64,000 bases of DNA from Pseudomonadota bacterium (GTDB lineage: Bacteria; Pseudomonadota; Alphaproteobacteria; Rhizobiales; Xanthobacteraceae), in the NCBI GenBank assembly GCA_023388935.1, contig JAEWFG010000410.1, positions 17,745 through 81,744 of the forward strand, read 5' to 3'. The notes under the pieces are model-generated. The model had not been told where the DNA came from. It made no database searches and was given only the letters and a program-made list of their open reading frames with translations. The translations under genes and the position numbers were made by a program. Each line of letters begins with the position of its first letter. The stretch's first letter is position 1. Of this stretch, positions 33,269 to 40,785 are shown in pieces.

Positions 33269-34018
33269 TTCGGCATGGTCGCGCACCGCCAGCTTGCGCA
33301 ACGTGTCGATTGAGTACTTCGGCAGCCGCAAATCCTGGTTAGTCGTGGCGTTGTAGAAGCTGGCCGAACCGTCCGAGAGAAAGCTAACAGTCCAACCGGC
33401 GCCGAGATCCGCGCGCTTCCAGACTTGGAGAATCGCGGGAGCCGGAACAACGTCGACAAGGCGGGCCTTTGTCGGTTCGGCCGGCGCGACAACGCAAAGG
33501 GTCTCCCCGTCATAGAAGAACGTGCCAGCCGGGAGCGGACGAACGCTATAGGCCTGGCCGTGATCGCTAGCGCTGCGCGCAGCATCAGCCTCATTCAAAT
33601 AGCTTTCGTAAATCAGAAAGGTATCGCCACGCTCAAAAGCCGCGGCCAGCTTCTCGTCGGACTCGTCGTCGCCGCTTGTCGTACGGCCGTCGCTATTGAT
33701 CGTGTAGGCCTCGCAAGGCACGACCTGCCCTTTGGGGTTAGTCCAAAAGAGCCCGAACGCCGCAGCGACGGGGCGAGCTGTCTTGACCTTGTGTGACATA
33801 GGTGACTCCTCAGTTGCGGGTTGAGATTCTGCGCGCGTCTCGGATGCCTCGATTGCATTGAGATAGGCGTCAAAGCTTTCTTCGGTGGAGTTTTCTTCAA
33901 CGGTATGAGCGAAGCGGACTGCAGCCTTCCACTCATCGGAGCCCCATTCCGTTGCGCTGGCCAGCGTGGCCAGGCGGATGTATTCCGCGGCGGCCTGCTC
34001 AGGGGACATGTTGAACAT
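33254..34018 (-). CDS. hypothetical protein, 254 residues, with internal leader and start
   Basis: The frame starts MFNMSPEQAAAEYIR after GAGGAGTC at 34018. At codon 74 a second start (MSHKVKTARP, 33799) is preceded by a complete copy of the operon's leader element, translated in frame as AESQPATEES. So either two proteins are made from one frame (254 and 181 residues) or a small upstream gene has lost its stop and fused. The downstream part is beta-rich with FWTNPKGQVVPCEAYTINSD. No family recognised. First gene of the operon, 53 bases after an operator-like site. Confidence 0.6.
   Translation of the reverse strand: MFNMSPEQAAAEYIRLATLASATEWGSDEWKAAVRFAHTVEENSTEESFDAYLNAIEASETRAESQPATEESPMSHKVKTARPVAAAFGLFWTNPKGQVVPCEAYTINSDGRTTSGDDESDEKLAAAFERGDTFLIYESYLNEADAARSASDHGQAYSVRPLPAGTFFYDGETLCVVAPAEPTKARLVDVVPAPAILQVWKRADLGAGWTVSFLSDGSASFYNATTNQDLRLPKYSIDTLRKLAVRDHAENLNR
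33808..33828 (-). repeat. repeated translation leader inside an open frame
   Basis: Coding-strand AATCTCAACC, CGC, then AACTGAGG, ending nine bases before the internal ATG at 33799. Unlike the other three copies it is read through in frame from an upstream start. Confidence 0.6.
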
Positions 34019-34070
34019 AGCGACTCCTCAAGAATTCCTGCCCCTTCCTTGCGCCACTTATGGGGAAATG

Positions 34071-34085
34071 TCAACTGCGAGTTGA
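34071..34085. promoter_or_regulatory. dispersed 15-bp operator-like palindrome, copy 8 (best palindrome)
   Basis: TCAACTGCGAGTTGA has six fully paired bases on each side. It lies 53 bases upstream of the ten-gene leftward operon. On the minus strand its end forms TTGACA, a perfect -35 hexamer, but I find no good -10 at the right spacing. Confidence 0.55.
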
Positions 34086-34233
34086 TAAAATATCTATCGG
34101 TTTTTCGTGCTTTTGTGGCGCCCCGTCCGGAGCTCGCCAGCCATCGCTCGCCAGCGTCACGCAAACCAGGCTCGAGCGACCATTGCGGCCGCTGGCGCCG
34201 AGCTCCGATCAACCCGCCCCTGCAGGCTCGAGC

Positions 34234-34449
34234 CTAGTCGAGATCCGGGAAACGGGAATCACCAAACGATGGATTGCCGGCTTTCCGATTGACGGCCGCG
34301 GCCTGGTAGCTATGGCAGGTTAGCCGCTCAATCCAGGCGCCCCAGAAAGCCGCTTGCGGGCCTCGGCTAGGGGGGTATTCGTGGGCGCCCTTTGTCGGAT
34401 AGCCCATTGCCTCGAAACCCCTCTCTACGGGCTCGCCAGCGGGTGGCAC
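34234..34449 (-). CDS. possible small protein in the otherwise gene-free region
   Basis: A 71-codon frame from a GTG with no clear ribosome site. An internal ATG (MGYPTKGAHEYPPSRG) is possible. The translation (AFWGAWIERLTCHSYQ) is not obviously random, but there is no family match. Bases 34086-34519 hold nothing else I can support. Confidence 0.22.
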   Translation of the reverse strand: MPPAGEPVERGFEAMGYPTKGAHEYPPSRGPQAAFWGAWIERLTCHSYQAAAVNRKAGNPSFGDSRFPDLD

Positions 34450-34519
34450 TGCCCATGGGCCTAGCTGCTATCCCACCGCAGTGCACAAGGGCGCCCCTGC
34501 CCCGCCCCTATCGGACAAC

Positions 34520-34547
34520 ATGAGATAATGCAGTTGCATCATCTCAT
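34520..34547. repeat. 28-bp near-perfect inverted repeat
   Basis: ATGAGATAATGCA, GT, then TGCATCATCTCAT: 12 of 13 arm positions pair. It lies 240 bases from the iteron cluster in a gene-free region. It has no U-tract, so it is not a terminator. It may be an initiator, partition or resolution site. Confidence 0.6.
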
Positions 34548-34584
34548 TGGGTATCAGGTCGTCGCAGTGTCAGGTCGTCTCGAC

Positions 34585-34817
34585 TGTCTCAGAGGAGGTA
34601 GCGCTGTCTCAGGGCGGCTACGGGCCCCCTCTCAGGATGTCTCGATCCGCGGGGGGCGCAGAGCCCGGGATCGGGGGAGTTTTGGGATTTTCGCTATAAG
34701 ACACCGGCTATTTCCGAATATTTTCTAGCGTTTGTCTCAGGGCATCTCGAAAACACGAGACAACGTGAGATGATTCCCTGCCGTGTACAGGAAGGTACAG
34801 GAAGATTTCTGTCTCAG
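34585..34817. repeat. TGTCTCAG repeat family
   Basis: Four exact copies of TGTCTCAG start at 34585, 34605, 34733 and 34810, with variants TGTCTCGA at 34638, CTCTCAGG at 34628, and inverted CGAGACAACGTGAGA near 34756. Spacing is irregular. They flank and slightly overlap the iteron cluster and may bind a second phage protein. Confidence 0.55.
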
Positions 34818-35093
34818 GAGTTTTCCCGTACCGGCCTAAGCCTTTGATTTTTCTATTATTTTTATAGTCGGTACAGTAAGTACAGGAAGTACAGGAACAT
34901 TCCCCGTGTATGCGCGCGCACAATGGAGGTGGCCGGTCGGCAGCATGGGAGTTGGTCTGTACTGCTCTGGTGATTTTTTGGCCGTTTTTCCCGTTCTTCC
35001 TGTACCGGGGCACTTTTTCGGTGATTTAGCAATGGTTTAGCCGTGTACAGGAAGACGGATTCCTCCTGTACCGGTACAGGAAGCTTCCCGTAC
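34785..35093. repeat. GTACAGGAAG iteron cluster, candidate replication origin
   Basis: GTACAGGAAG occurs at 34785, 34795, 34880, 35045 and 35074, with close variants at 34871 and 34889, and inverted copies at 34996 (exact), 35062 and 35084. An AT-rich patch (34844-34866) lies within. No gene covers this 309-bp stretch. Iterons plus an AT-rich element between the primase operon and the small-gene operon are the expected anatomy of a phage origin. Which protein binds is unknown; no Rep-type initiator is evident. Confidence 0.6.
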
Positions 35094-35101
35094 ACGGCAT
35101 G

Positions 35102-35132
35102 AAAAAGCCCGCCTGCGATGACGCAGACGGGC
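35102..35132 (-). terminator. intrinsic terminator of the primase-methyltransferase operon
   Basis: GCCCGCCTGCG (35107-35117) pairs with CGCAGACGGGC (35122-35132) with one mismatch and a four-base loop. On the minus strand it is followed by TTTTT (35106-35102). It lies 55 bases after the methyltransferase stop and separates that operon from the iteron region. Confidence 0.75.
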
Positions 35133-35186
35133 GAGACGAACGTGGTGAGACAGTTAAAATTTCTCAGATTGGCGAAAAACGACCCC

Positions 35187-36167
35187 CTAAAAAGCCGCTA
35201 AAAGTTGCAGATTCAGCATCAATTCGCGCGGCAGTTTTGCCCCCTCGCAGGGGTTGAGACGATCACGCGCGATCGCCGCATATTCTGGATTGAGTTCGAC
35301 GCCGATGCACGAGCGGCCCAATTCCGCAGCGACGAGCCCGGTCGTGCCGGCGCCAAAGAACGGGTCGAGCACCGTTCCGCCTTCGGGGCATCCGGCCAGG
35401 ATACAGGGACGCACCAGATCGGGCGGGAACGTCGCGAAGTGCGCGCCCTTGAATGGCTTAGGCGTGATCGACCATACGGAGCGGGGTTGGCGAGTAGCTT
35501 TGACCAAATACGTATCCGCGAGCGCGTTGCCAGTGCGAGCCACGCCAGCGCCGTCCGCCTGCCCGCGCGCAAACGATTTTTCGCCAAGTGTGATTGTCTT
35601 CCCTGCGTGCAGGGCAGGTTCTTTCACCGCTTCCATGTCGTAGTGATAGCGGGCCGACTTCGAGAACATGTAGAGCATTTCGTGCGCAGGCGTCGTGCGA
35701 TCGGTGACGCTGACCGGCATCGGGTTTGGCTTGTGCCAAATGATCTCGTCGCGCAGCCACCAGCCGTCAGCCTGCAACGCGAGCGCGACGCGCGCGGGGA
35801 TCATGAGACGGTCTTTTGCCTTTAGGCCGTCAGGGACTGCGCTGCCTCGACCTTTGACGCCCTGTGCAGGCCCGTGTTTCGCGCCGCCCTTCGTGCTTGG
35901 CACTTGGTAGCCGCGATTGGCTGCATAACTATCCCCGAGATTGAGCCAAAGCGTTCCGTCCGCACGCAGCACTCGGCGCACTTCGCGGAACACCGCAACT
36001 AGTTCCGCCACGTATTCGTCGGGCGTCGGTTCGAGCCCGATTTGACCGGCGCAACCGTAGTCGCGGAGCCCGAAATATGGCGGGGATGTAACCGCACAAT
36101 GGACGGATTCGTCGGGAATATCCCGCAAACGCTGACGCACATCGCCAACAAGGATCTCGGTAGTCAT
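35187..36167 (-). CDS. DNA amino-methyltransferase (N4-cytosine/N6-adenine, beta-type order)
   Basis: 326 residues from the ATG at 36167, which overlaps the primase stop (ATGA); the frame is open 13 codons further up inside the primase gene. TSPPYFGLRDYG at 27-38 is the catalytic motif IV. LDPFFGAGTTGLVAAELGR near the C-terminus is the AdoMet-binding motif I, so the motif order is IV then I. The TSPPY form is common in N4-cytosine enzymes, but the target base cannot be read from sequence. No cognate nuclease is adjacent, so it is an orphan that probably protects phage DNA. Confidence 0.88.
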   Translation of the reverse strand: MTTEILVGDVRQRLRDIPDESVHCAVTSPPYFGLRDYGCAGQIGLEPTPDEYVAELVAVFREVRRVLRADGTLWLNLGDSYAANRGYQVPSTKGGAKHGPAQGVKGRGSAVPDGLKAKDRLMIPARVALALQADGWWLRDEIIWHKPNPMPVSVTDRTTPAHEMLYMFSKSARYHYDMEAVKEPALHAGKTITLGEKSFARGQADGAGVARTGNALADTYLVKATRQPRSVWSITPKPFKGAHFATFPPDLVRPCILAGCPEGGTVLDPFFGAGTTGLVAAELGRSCIGVELNPEYAAIARDRLNPCEGAKLPRELMLNLQLLAAF

Positions 36168-38548
36168 CCCAACAAATCGTCCTCTTCGGGGAATTCGCCG
36201 GACCAATCGACCGGGCTGCCAATCATCTTCTCGAACTCACCACGACATTCCGACAGGCGGGGGATGACGTAGTACCACTGCCGTTTCTCGCCGACTTTCG
36301 GGTGAATTCGGCTGATCGACGGGAAAATCTGGTGGACGCGCACGCCGAAGCGGGAGGCATTAAGCGGGTCGCCCTGATAACGGCGGCGCCGCAGCCAGTC
36401 TTCGTAGTTGAGGCGGAAATCGTCGACCGGGACCTTGATGGCGGCATCTTCCCACGAGACCTCGACGTCCTCGAACATCGGATCGCCGGGCGCGCGGCCG
36501 GACGACAGGATCTCGAACAGCCATTGCTCGATCCCCTTCAATGACGCGAGTTTCTGGTCGCGCAGACCGGTGGTCATCGGTGGATTGCGGACGTCGAAGC
36601 CTGTCAGGTCGAGCGACAGCAGATGGTGCAGCAGCGCGGCGCGCCCGCCATTGTTCATCTCCTCGCGCAGCTTGGCGAAGTAGACGGTGTCACGCGCCCT
36701 GGTGTCGGCCACGTTGAGCACGCAGAAGCGGCGCTCATCGAATGTCGCCGGCACGACCCAATCTTCGTTCGAGCTGATCATGATGCGCAGGACCGACGCG
36801 ACCTGGAATGCGTTGATGCCTTTGCTCTCGATCATGACCTGCTCGGACGTGATGACGTGCTTCAACTGCCCTTCGGCCTTCTTGTCACCGGCCCAGAAGC
36901 CTTCTTCGACGTGCAGCAGCAATGTCTTTTCCTGGTGGGCGTTGAAGCGGCCGACCAGATGCTCGGGGTTCGATATTTTGGTGTGATGCGACGGGAAAAG
37001 TCCGCCGACGTAGTCGCCGATCGTGTCTTTGCCGGCGCCCTTACGCCCCTTCAGCACCAGCGCGGTACCGGGCTTCTCCCAGGGGCGCTGAATCATGTGC
37101 GCGAGCCAGCGGATCACCCATTGATAGGCGTTTTCGTCGCCGGCACAGACATTCTCGCGCAGATGGTCGAGGAAGCGCGCGCACGATGACGACGGATCGG
37201 GTTCGACGGCGAAACCTTGCCAGTGGTTGTAGGCACCGTCCGGCCCGCCTTGCGGAGCGAACACGATGCCGTTCGGATAGCTGCGGCGGGCTTTGTGGCG
37301 CATCCACGCCTTGGTCACCGGCTCGGTGGACTTCTCAGTCGCGACGCGGTCGTTCTCGTAGAAATTATAGAGGTCGTGCACCGAGCCGTAGGACGTTGTC
37401 CCGTCATGCTCGAACGTCAGGATCACGGTTTTGCCTTTGACCGACGCGCAGGCATAGCGCTTGTTCAGCTTCGCGATCCGCTTCGGCACATGGCCGAGCT
37501 CGTGATGAACTTCGGCCTGCTTCAGCTTGCGCACCCGCTCTGGCTGCTCTGCGATCGCGGCGTCGGTACCGCCGAGCAGGTCGTCAACGTCGTCGGTGGT
37601 GTCGGTTTCGCCGACATCATCCTCATCGTCGCCGAGATCGTCGAAGGCGCTCATCAGCCGCACTTCTTTCGCGGCCGACAGCAGCGTCGCCATGCGAACC
37701 GGCTTGCTCGACTGCCGGAACGAGCGCCACACCCGCTTCTGATCGTCGGGATCGTACTTGTCGGAGGCCGCGGAGAACTCGACCCAAAGCCGAAAGCCCT
37801 CTTTGCTGCCGCCGAACTCGTGATGCAGCGCCATGCCGACCTGCAGCCAGCCGTCGCGATCCTCGCGCCAGGTATCGGTGGGCAGATCAGCCAGAATGTC
37901 CTTCGCATCGTCGACCGAGAGGCCGAGCGGGTTGGTGCGGACGTCGGTCTCGTCGCGACTCGGCGGCTCCCAGGACGCGACTCGAGCCGCCGGGATGACC
38001 GGACCAAGGCCGAGCTCGACGAGATCCGCGGGCCATTCGCGCTCCCAGCGGTACCGCTTGCCGGTGTCGGGATGGATCGAGGGCGGCACGACGACCTGCT
38101 TGCCGGTGCCGAACCGCTCGATTTCCCACGCCCAATGAGCCTTTTTGTCCTTCCCGATGATCTTTTCCGACGAATGCCGCAGCTTCTTCGACGGGAATGG
38201 TCGCTCGGTCAGGAAATACAGGTGGCGGCTCTCTCCGAGCGAGCCCGAGATGACGGATGGCAGTGAGCGCGCTTCGGGAATCAACTCGAGCAGCGCTTCC
38301 CAGGCCTCATCGGCCTTGTCAGGGTCGCGGATGTCGAGATCGATGCAATGCAGGTAGAGATCGTGAAGGAACGACGGCTCGCCGAGGCGCACACCGAGGT
38401 TGTACCCTTCGCGATAGGTCTTCTTGAGGGTGGCGAGTGAAGCGACGCGCTCCGTCGACCAGCTATCGGCAACCGGCGCCTTGGAGCGCGGCCGTAGCCA
38501 GTGCAGAGCGAACCCCCAACTCGACAGCCGTTCGGCCTGGTCGAGCAC
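36164..38548 (-). CDS. primase-polymerase / SF3 helicase fusion with two DDLLG motifs
   Basis: 794 residues from a GTG. Residues 1-190 are a prim-pol domain (CIDLDI with acidic D70 and D72, and HLYFLTERPF). Residues 210-285 fit PriCT-type primase C-terminal structure (GWLQVGMALHHEFGGSKEGF). Residues about 300-326 are an acidic linker starting AFDDLGDDEDD and ending DDVDDLLGG. Residues 480-700 are a D5/DUF5906 helicase with Walker A GRKGAGKDT (501-509) and MIMISSNEDW-like sensor (RIMISSNEDW). The C-terminus is EFPEEDDLLG. It should prime and unwind at the phage origin, which lies about 1.1 kb downstream. Confidence 0.9.
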   Translation of the reverse strand: MLDQAERLSSWGFALHWLRPRSKAPVADSWSTERVASLATLKKTYREGYNLGVRLGEPSFLHDLYLHCIDLDIRDPDKADEAWEALLELIPEARSLPSVISGSLGESRHLYFLTERPFPSKKLRHSSEKIIGKDKKAHWAWEIERFGTGKQVVVPPSIHPDTGKRYRWEREWPADLVELGLGPVIPAARVASWEPPSRDETDVRTNPLGLSVDDAKDILADLPTDTWREDRDGWLQVGMALHHEFGGSKEGFRLWVEFSAASDKYDPDDQKRVWRSFRQSSKPVRMATLLSAAKEVRLMSAFDDLGDDEDDVGETDTTDDVDDLLGGTDAAIAEQPERVRKLKQAEVHHELGHVPKRIAKLNKRYACASVKGKTVILTFEHDGTTSYGSVHDLYNFYENDRVATEKSTEPVTKAWMRHKARRSYPNGIVFAPQGGPDGAYNHWQGFAVEPDPSSSCARFLDHLRENVCAGDENAYQWVIRWLAHMIQRPWEKPGTALVLKGRKGAGKDTIGDYVGGLFPSHHTKISNPEHLVGRFNAHQEKTLLLHVEEGFWAGDKKAEGQLKHVITSEQVMIESKGINAFQVASVLRIMISSNEDWVVPATFDERRFCVLNVADTRARDTVYFAKLREEMNNGGRAALLHHLLSLDLTGFDVRNPPMTTGLRDQKLASLKGIEQWLFEILSSGRAPGDPMFEDVEVSWEDAAIKVPVDDFRLNYEDWLRRRRYQGDPLNASRFGVRVHQIFPSISRIHPKVGEKRQWYYVIPRLSECRGEFEKMIGSPVDWSGEFPEEDDLLG

Positions 38549-38557
38549 GCGGCAACC

Positions 38558-38860
38558 TTATTTTTTGAAGACGAACTGGTAGAATTCTTCGATCGAGACG
38601 CGACCGCGCGCCTTTTCCACAATAAGCATCGCCAGTGCCGGCACGCAGCGATTCGTGCGGACCGGCTTCAGAATGCCCTCGTGCGTGTAGCCGAGCTTGT
38701 CGGCGACCGCGTGCAGATTGAGCATCTTTTTGCCGCTCTTGCGGACCAGATGCGGGAAGGCTTTTTTCAGAACGTCATAGAGTGGACCGCGCGAATATTC
38801 GCCAGTCTCAGGGTTGAACAAGACGATGGGCACCATCTTGCTCTTCTCGGCTTTGGTCAT
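38558..38860 (-). CDS. small basic early protein, first gene of the primase operon
   Basis: 100 residues starting MTKAEKSKMVPIVLFNPETG with GAGG 11-14 bases upstream. Basic, alpha-helical, possibly a winged helix (NLHAVADKLGYTHEGILKPVR looks like a DNA-recognition helix pair). It precedes the primase by nine bases. No family recognised; a DNA-binding or initiator role is conceivable given the origin nearby. Confidence 0.6.
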   Translation of the reverse strand: MTKAEKSKMVPIVLFNPETGEYSRGPLYDVLKKAFPHLVRKSGKKMLNLHAVADKLGYTHEGILKPVRTNRCVPALAMLIVEKARGRVSIEEFYQFVFKK

Positions 38861-38929
38861 TCCCGACTCCTCGTGAATGGCGAGACGCTAATTGAACTTT
38901 GGACGACGAGTCAACCTTGATATTTTTTC

Positions 38930-38944
38930 TCCACCATCAGTTGA
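38930..38944. promoter_or_regulatory. dispersed 15-bp operator-like palindrome, copy 9
   Basis: TCCACCATCAGTTGA lies in the 148-bp divergent gap between the primase operon (leftward) and the replication operon (rightward). It is followed by a perfect TTGACA at 38941-38946, but no convincing -10. A half-site TCAACCTTGATA is at 38911. One bound repressor could silence both replication operons. Confidence 0.5.
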
Positions 38945-39008
38945 CATTCGATATGCGACCGTGGTTTTGTTGTCTCACTGCAAATCACCCAATTCCGGAG
39001 AACGGTGC

Positions 39009-39473
39009 ATGTCCCTTGAGGCAGCGATCACGAAACTTACTGAAGTCTTGGAGAAGAACAACGCGCTGCTGACGGCAGCCAACGCACGCGGCGACAAGGC
39101 CCTCGCGACCATCGCGGGCGACAAGGGCGCGACGACCGGCGACAAGCCCCCGAAGGCCGATAAGGCGCCGAAGGCGGATAAGGCGCCGAAGGAAGAGAAG
39201 ACGGCCGGCGACGAGATTCCCGAGGACAAGTTCAGCAAGGCACTCGCGACGTATCTCGGCGTCGACGACGCGGACCTGCTCGCGAAGCGCAAGGCATTCT
39301 TCAAGGCCGTCCTCGCCAAGCTCGACGCGGCCAACGCGAAGAAGATCGCGCCTTCCGATCGCGCCCAGGTCATCGAGTGGGTCAAGGCCAGCATCAAGGA
39401 TGCCGACTTCGCCATTCCCTCGGACGATGCCGGCGAAGCCGAGGCCGAGGAAGAAGACGATCTGCTGTCCTAA
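39009..39473 (+). CDS. Lys/Ala-rich DNA-associated-like protein ending DDLLS
   Basis: 154 residues from the ATG at 39009 (GGAG nine bases upstream); the frame is open upstream but without support. Residues 38-62 are a Lys/Ala/Pro repeat (PPKADKAPKADKAPKEEK) like histone H1 tails. Residues 70-140 form a folded helical part (FSKALATYLGVDDADLLAKR). The last 20 residues are acidic and end EEEDDLLS. A basic segment plus acidic tail suggests a nucleoid-type or recombination accessory protein. No family recognised. Confidence 0.7.
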   Translation: MSLEAAITKLTEVLEKNNALLTAANARGDKALATIAGDKGATTGDKPPKADKAPKADKAPKEEKTAGDEIPEDKFSKALATYLGVDDADLLAKRKAFFKAVLAKLDAANAKKIAPSDRAQVIEWVKASIKDADFAIPSDDAGEAEAEEEDDLLS

Positions 39474-39476
39474 GTC

Positions 39477-39491
39477 TCAACTTTCTGTTGA
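39477..39491. promoter_or_regulatory. dispersed 15-bp operator-like palindrome, copy 10
   Basis: TCAACTTTCTGTTGA, five paired bases per arm, begins three bases after the preceding stop. It lies within a transcription unit rather than at a promoter, so it is stoperator-like. A larger arm TCTCAAC...GTTGAGA could also form a small hairpin in RNA. Confidence 0.45.
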
Positions 39492-39641
39492 GATTGCGAG
39501 GTTCCCCGGTTCGCCGGGGGACTTTTCGGCGGACGGTCGACCCGACGCAGATGCTCGCCTAGCCAGCCTCGGACGAGCATCCGGTAGTGACAAATGCGCG
39601 GAAGTCGACCGTCCACCGAAGAGTCGAAAGGGAGATGATAG

Positions 39642-39893
39642 ATGAGAAGTCTTTTCGCAGGCCGCGGGATCGGCTTGGCAACGGCGGCGGCCGCGCTCAG
39701 CATCGGCGGTCTCGGCCCCAATGTCATGACGTCGAACGTCGATCCAAAGGAACAGCCGCGTCGTCCAGCGCCGAAGCCGCGCAAGTCGCGACTGCCGAGC
39801 CCCCGGCTGAACCGATCCCGCAACTGGCGCTATGCCCGCAGTTACGCGGAAGCCCGCGCGATGTCCCCCTTCCCTGACCGCCCGGTGCGCTGA
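39642..39893 (+). CDS. small basic protein with N-terminal hydrophobic helix
   Basis: 83 residues, starting MRSLFAGRGIGLATAAAALS, after GGGAGATGATAG. The first 28 residues could be a signal or membrane helix. The rest is Pro/Arg-rich (RRPAPKPRKSRLPSPRLNRS). Similar small proteins are seen in alphaproteobacterial phages but I cannot name a family. The 168-bp gap before it holds operator copy 10. Confidence 0.5.
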   Translation: MRSLFAGRGIGLATAAAALSIGGLGPNVMTSNVDPKEQPRRPAPKPRKSRLPSPRLNRSRNWRYARSYAEARAMSPFPDRPVR

Positions 39894-39901
39894 ACTAGCC
39901 C

Positions 39902-40093
39902 GTGAACGCGCAGTGGAAAAAGCAACTTTCGAAGCTCGAACGACTGATGCGCGAACTGCGCGAGGTCGAAACCGCGGCATCAGAGTTGCTGGCCCGCGCG
40001 GAATGCAAACACGGGGTCGCGATCGAGAAGGCGCGACGACGAATTCGGGACGCCGCTCTGCTCGTGCAGTCCTCAATCAGGGAGAGTGAATGA
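39902..40093 (+). CDS. small helical protein, 63 residues
   Basis: From a GTG eight bases after the previous stop. Helical and charged (QLSKLERLMRELREVETAAS) with one Cys (RAECKHGVAI). The stop overlaps the next ATG. No family recognised. Confidence 0.55.
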   Translation: MNAQWKKQLSKLERLMRELREVETAASELLARAECKHGVAIEKARRRIRDAALLVQSSIRESE

Positions 40094-40311
40094 TGGCCGA
40101 AATCTCAAAGCCCGCAGACGATAGAAGCATGCCGGGCATCAAACGCGAGGATTTTACCGAGCAGCATAGCTTCATTATCGAGGCGGCAATGCAGCGCGGC
40201 TTTAAGACTGCCGATGACGATTGCACTCAGTTCCTGGTCACCGATGAATGGCTCGTAGATTTCGCCCTGTCCGTGGCCGGCGCTGCAATTGAACAGGCGT
40301 TGCGGAAATGA
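40090..40311 (+). CDS. small hypothetical protein, 73 residues
   Basis: ATG overlaps the previous TGA (ATGA) and a ribosome site (AGGGAG) lies just upstream. Contains FIIEAAMQRGFKTADDDCTQ. The stop overlaps the next start. No family recognised. Confidence 0.6.
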   Translation: MMAEISKPADDRSMPGIKREDFTEQHSFIIEAAMQRGFKTADDDCTQFLVTDEWLVDFALSVAGAAIEQALRK

Positions 40312-40535
40312 GGCGCTACTTCATCCGCATCCAGCGACGCTCTGAGTACAACGGCATGTTTCCGCGGGACGATTGGCGCGCTTATCGAGAATTTTTGGTT
40401 TGGCCGAAGACCTTCCCCACGCAGGCCGAAGCGCAGTCGTTCCTCGAAACCTGCTTCACTTTCAACGGCATTGGCGGCCGCAAGCTGAGCGCCAGCGTCG
40501 TTAATCGCACAATTCCATTGACGGGGCGGCGATAA
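40308..40535 (+). CDS. small hypothetical protein, 75 residues
   Basis: ATG overlaps the previous TGA. Basic, with many aromatic residues (FIRIQRRSEYNGMFPRDDW). No family recognised. Member of the replication operon. Confidence 0.6.
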   Translation: MRRYFIRIQRRSEYNGMFPRDDWRAYREFLVWPKTFPTQAEAQSFLETCFTFNGIGGRKLSASVVNRTIPLTGRR

Positions 40536-40536
40536 A

Positions 40537-40785
40537 ATGAAGATCGAAACCATACACAAGAAGATGCTCACGAAGGTATTCGACAAGGCCACGTTGAATG
40601 CCATCTTGCGTGATTTGGTGCTGAAGGAAGCCGGCGAGCGGTTTGATCCGAGGACCGATGCGTGCTCCGTCGACTTCAGGGAAGTCACCGAGGGCTCGCC
40701 GGGCTACCACGTCGGGTATTCGGCGGTCGTGAGCCTCACGCTGGATCAGGGCCATAAGGCTGCCGATAAGGCTGACGATGAGTGA
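40537..40785 (+). CDS. small hypothetical protein, 82 residues
   Basis: Starts MKIETIHKKMLTKVFDKATL one base after the previous stop. Alpha/beta (RTDACSVDFREVTEGSPGY). Its end overlaps the DUF2800 start by eight bases, implying translational coupling. No family recognised. Confidence 0.6.
   Translation: MKIETIHKKMLTKVFDKATLNAILRDLVLKEAGERFDPRTDACSVDFREVTEGSPGYHVGYSAVVSLTLDQGHKAADKADDE

Noticed and set aside
34086..35160. CRISPR array, suggested by repeated short words
   Set aside because: The repeats are 8-10 bp, occur in both orientations and are irregularly spaced without unique spacers of constant length, which fits iterons rather than CRISPR.
39120..39200. Short tandem repeat in DNA
   Set aside because: The repetition reflects the KADKAP protein repeat inside a gene, not a separate DNA element.
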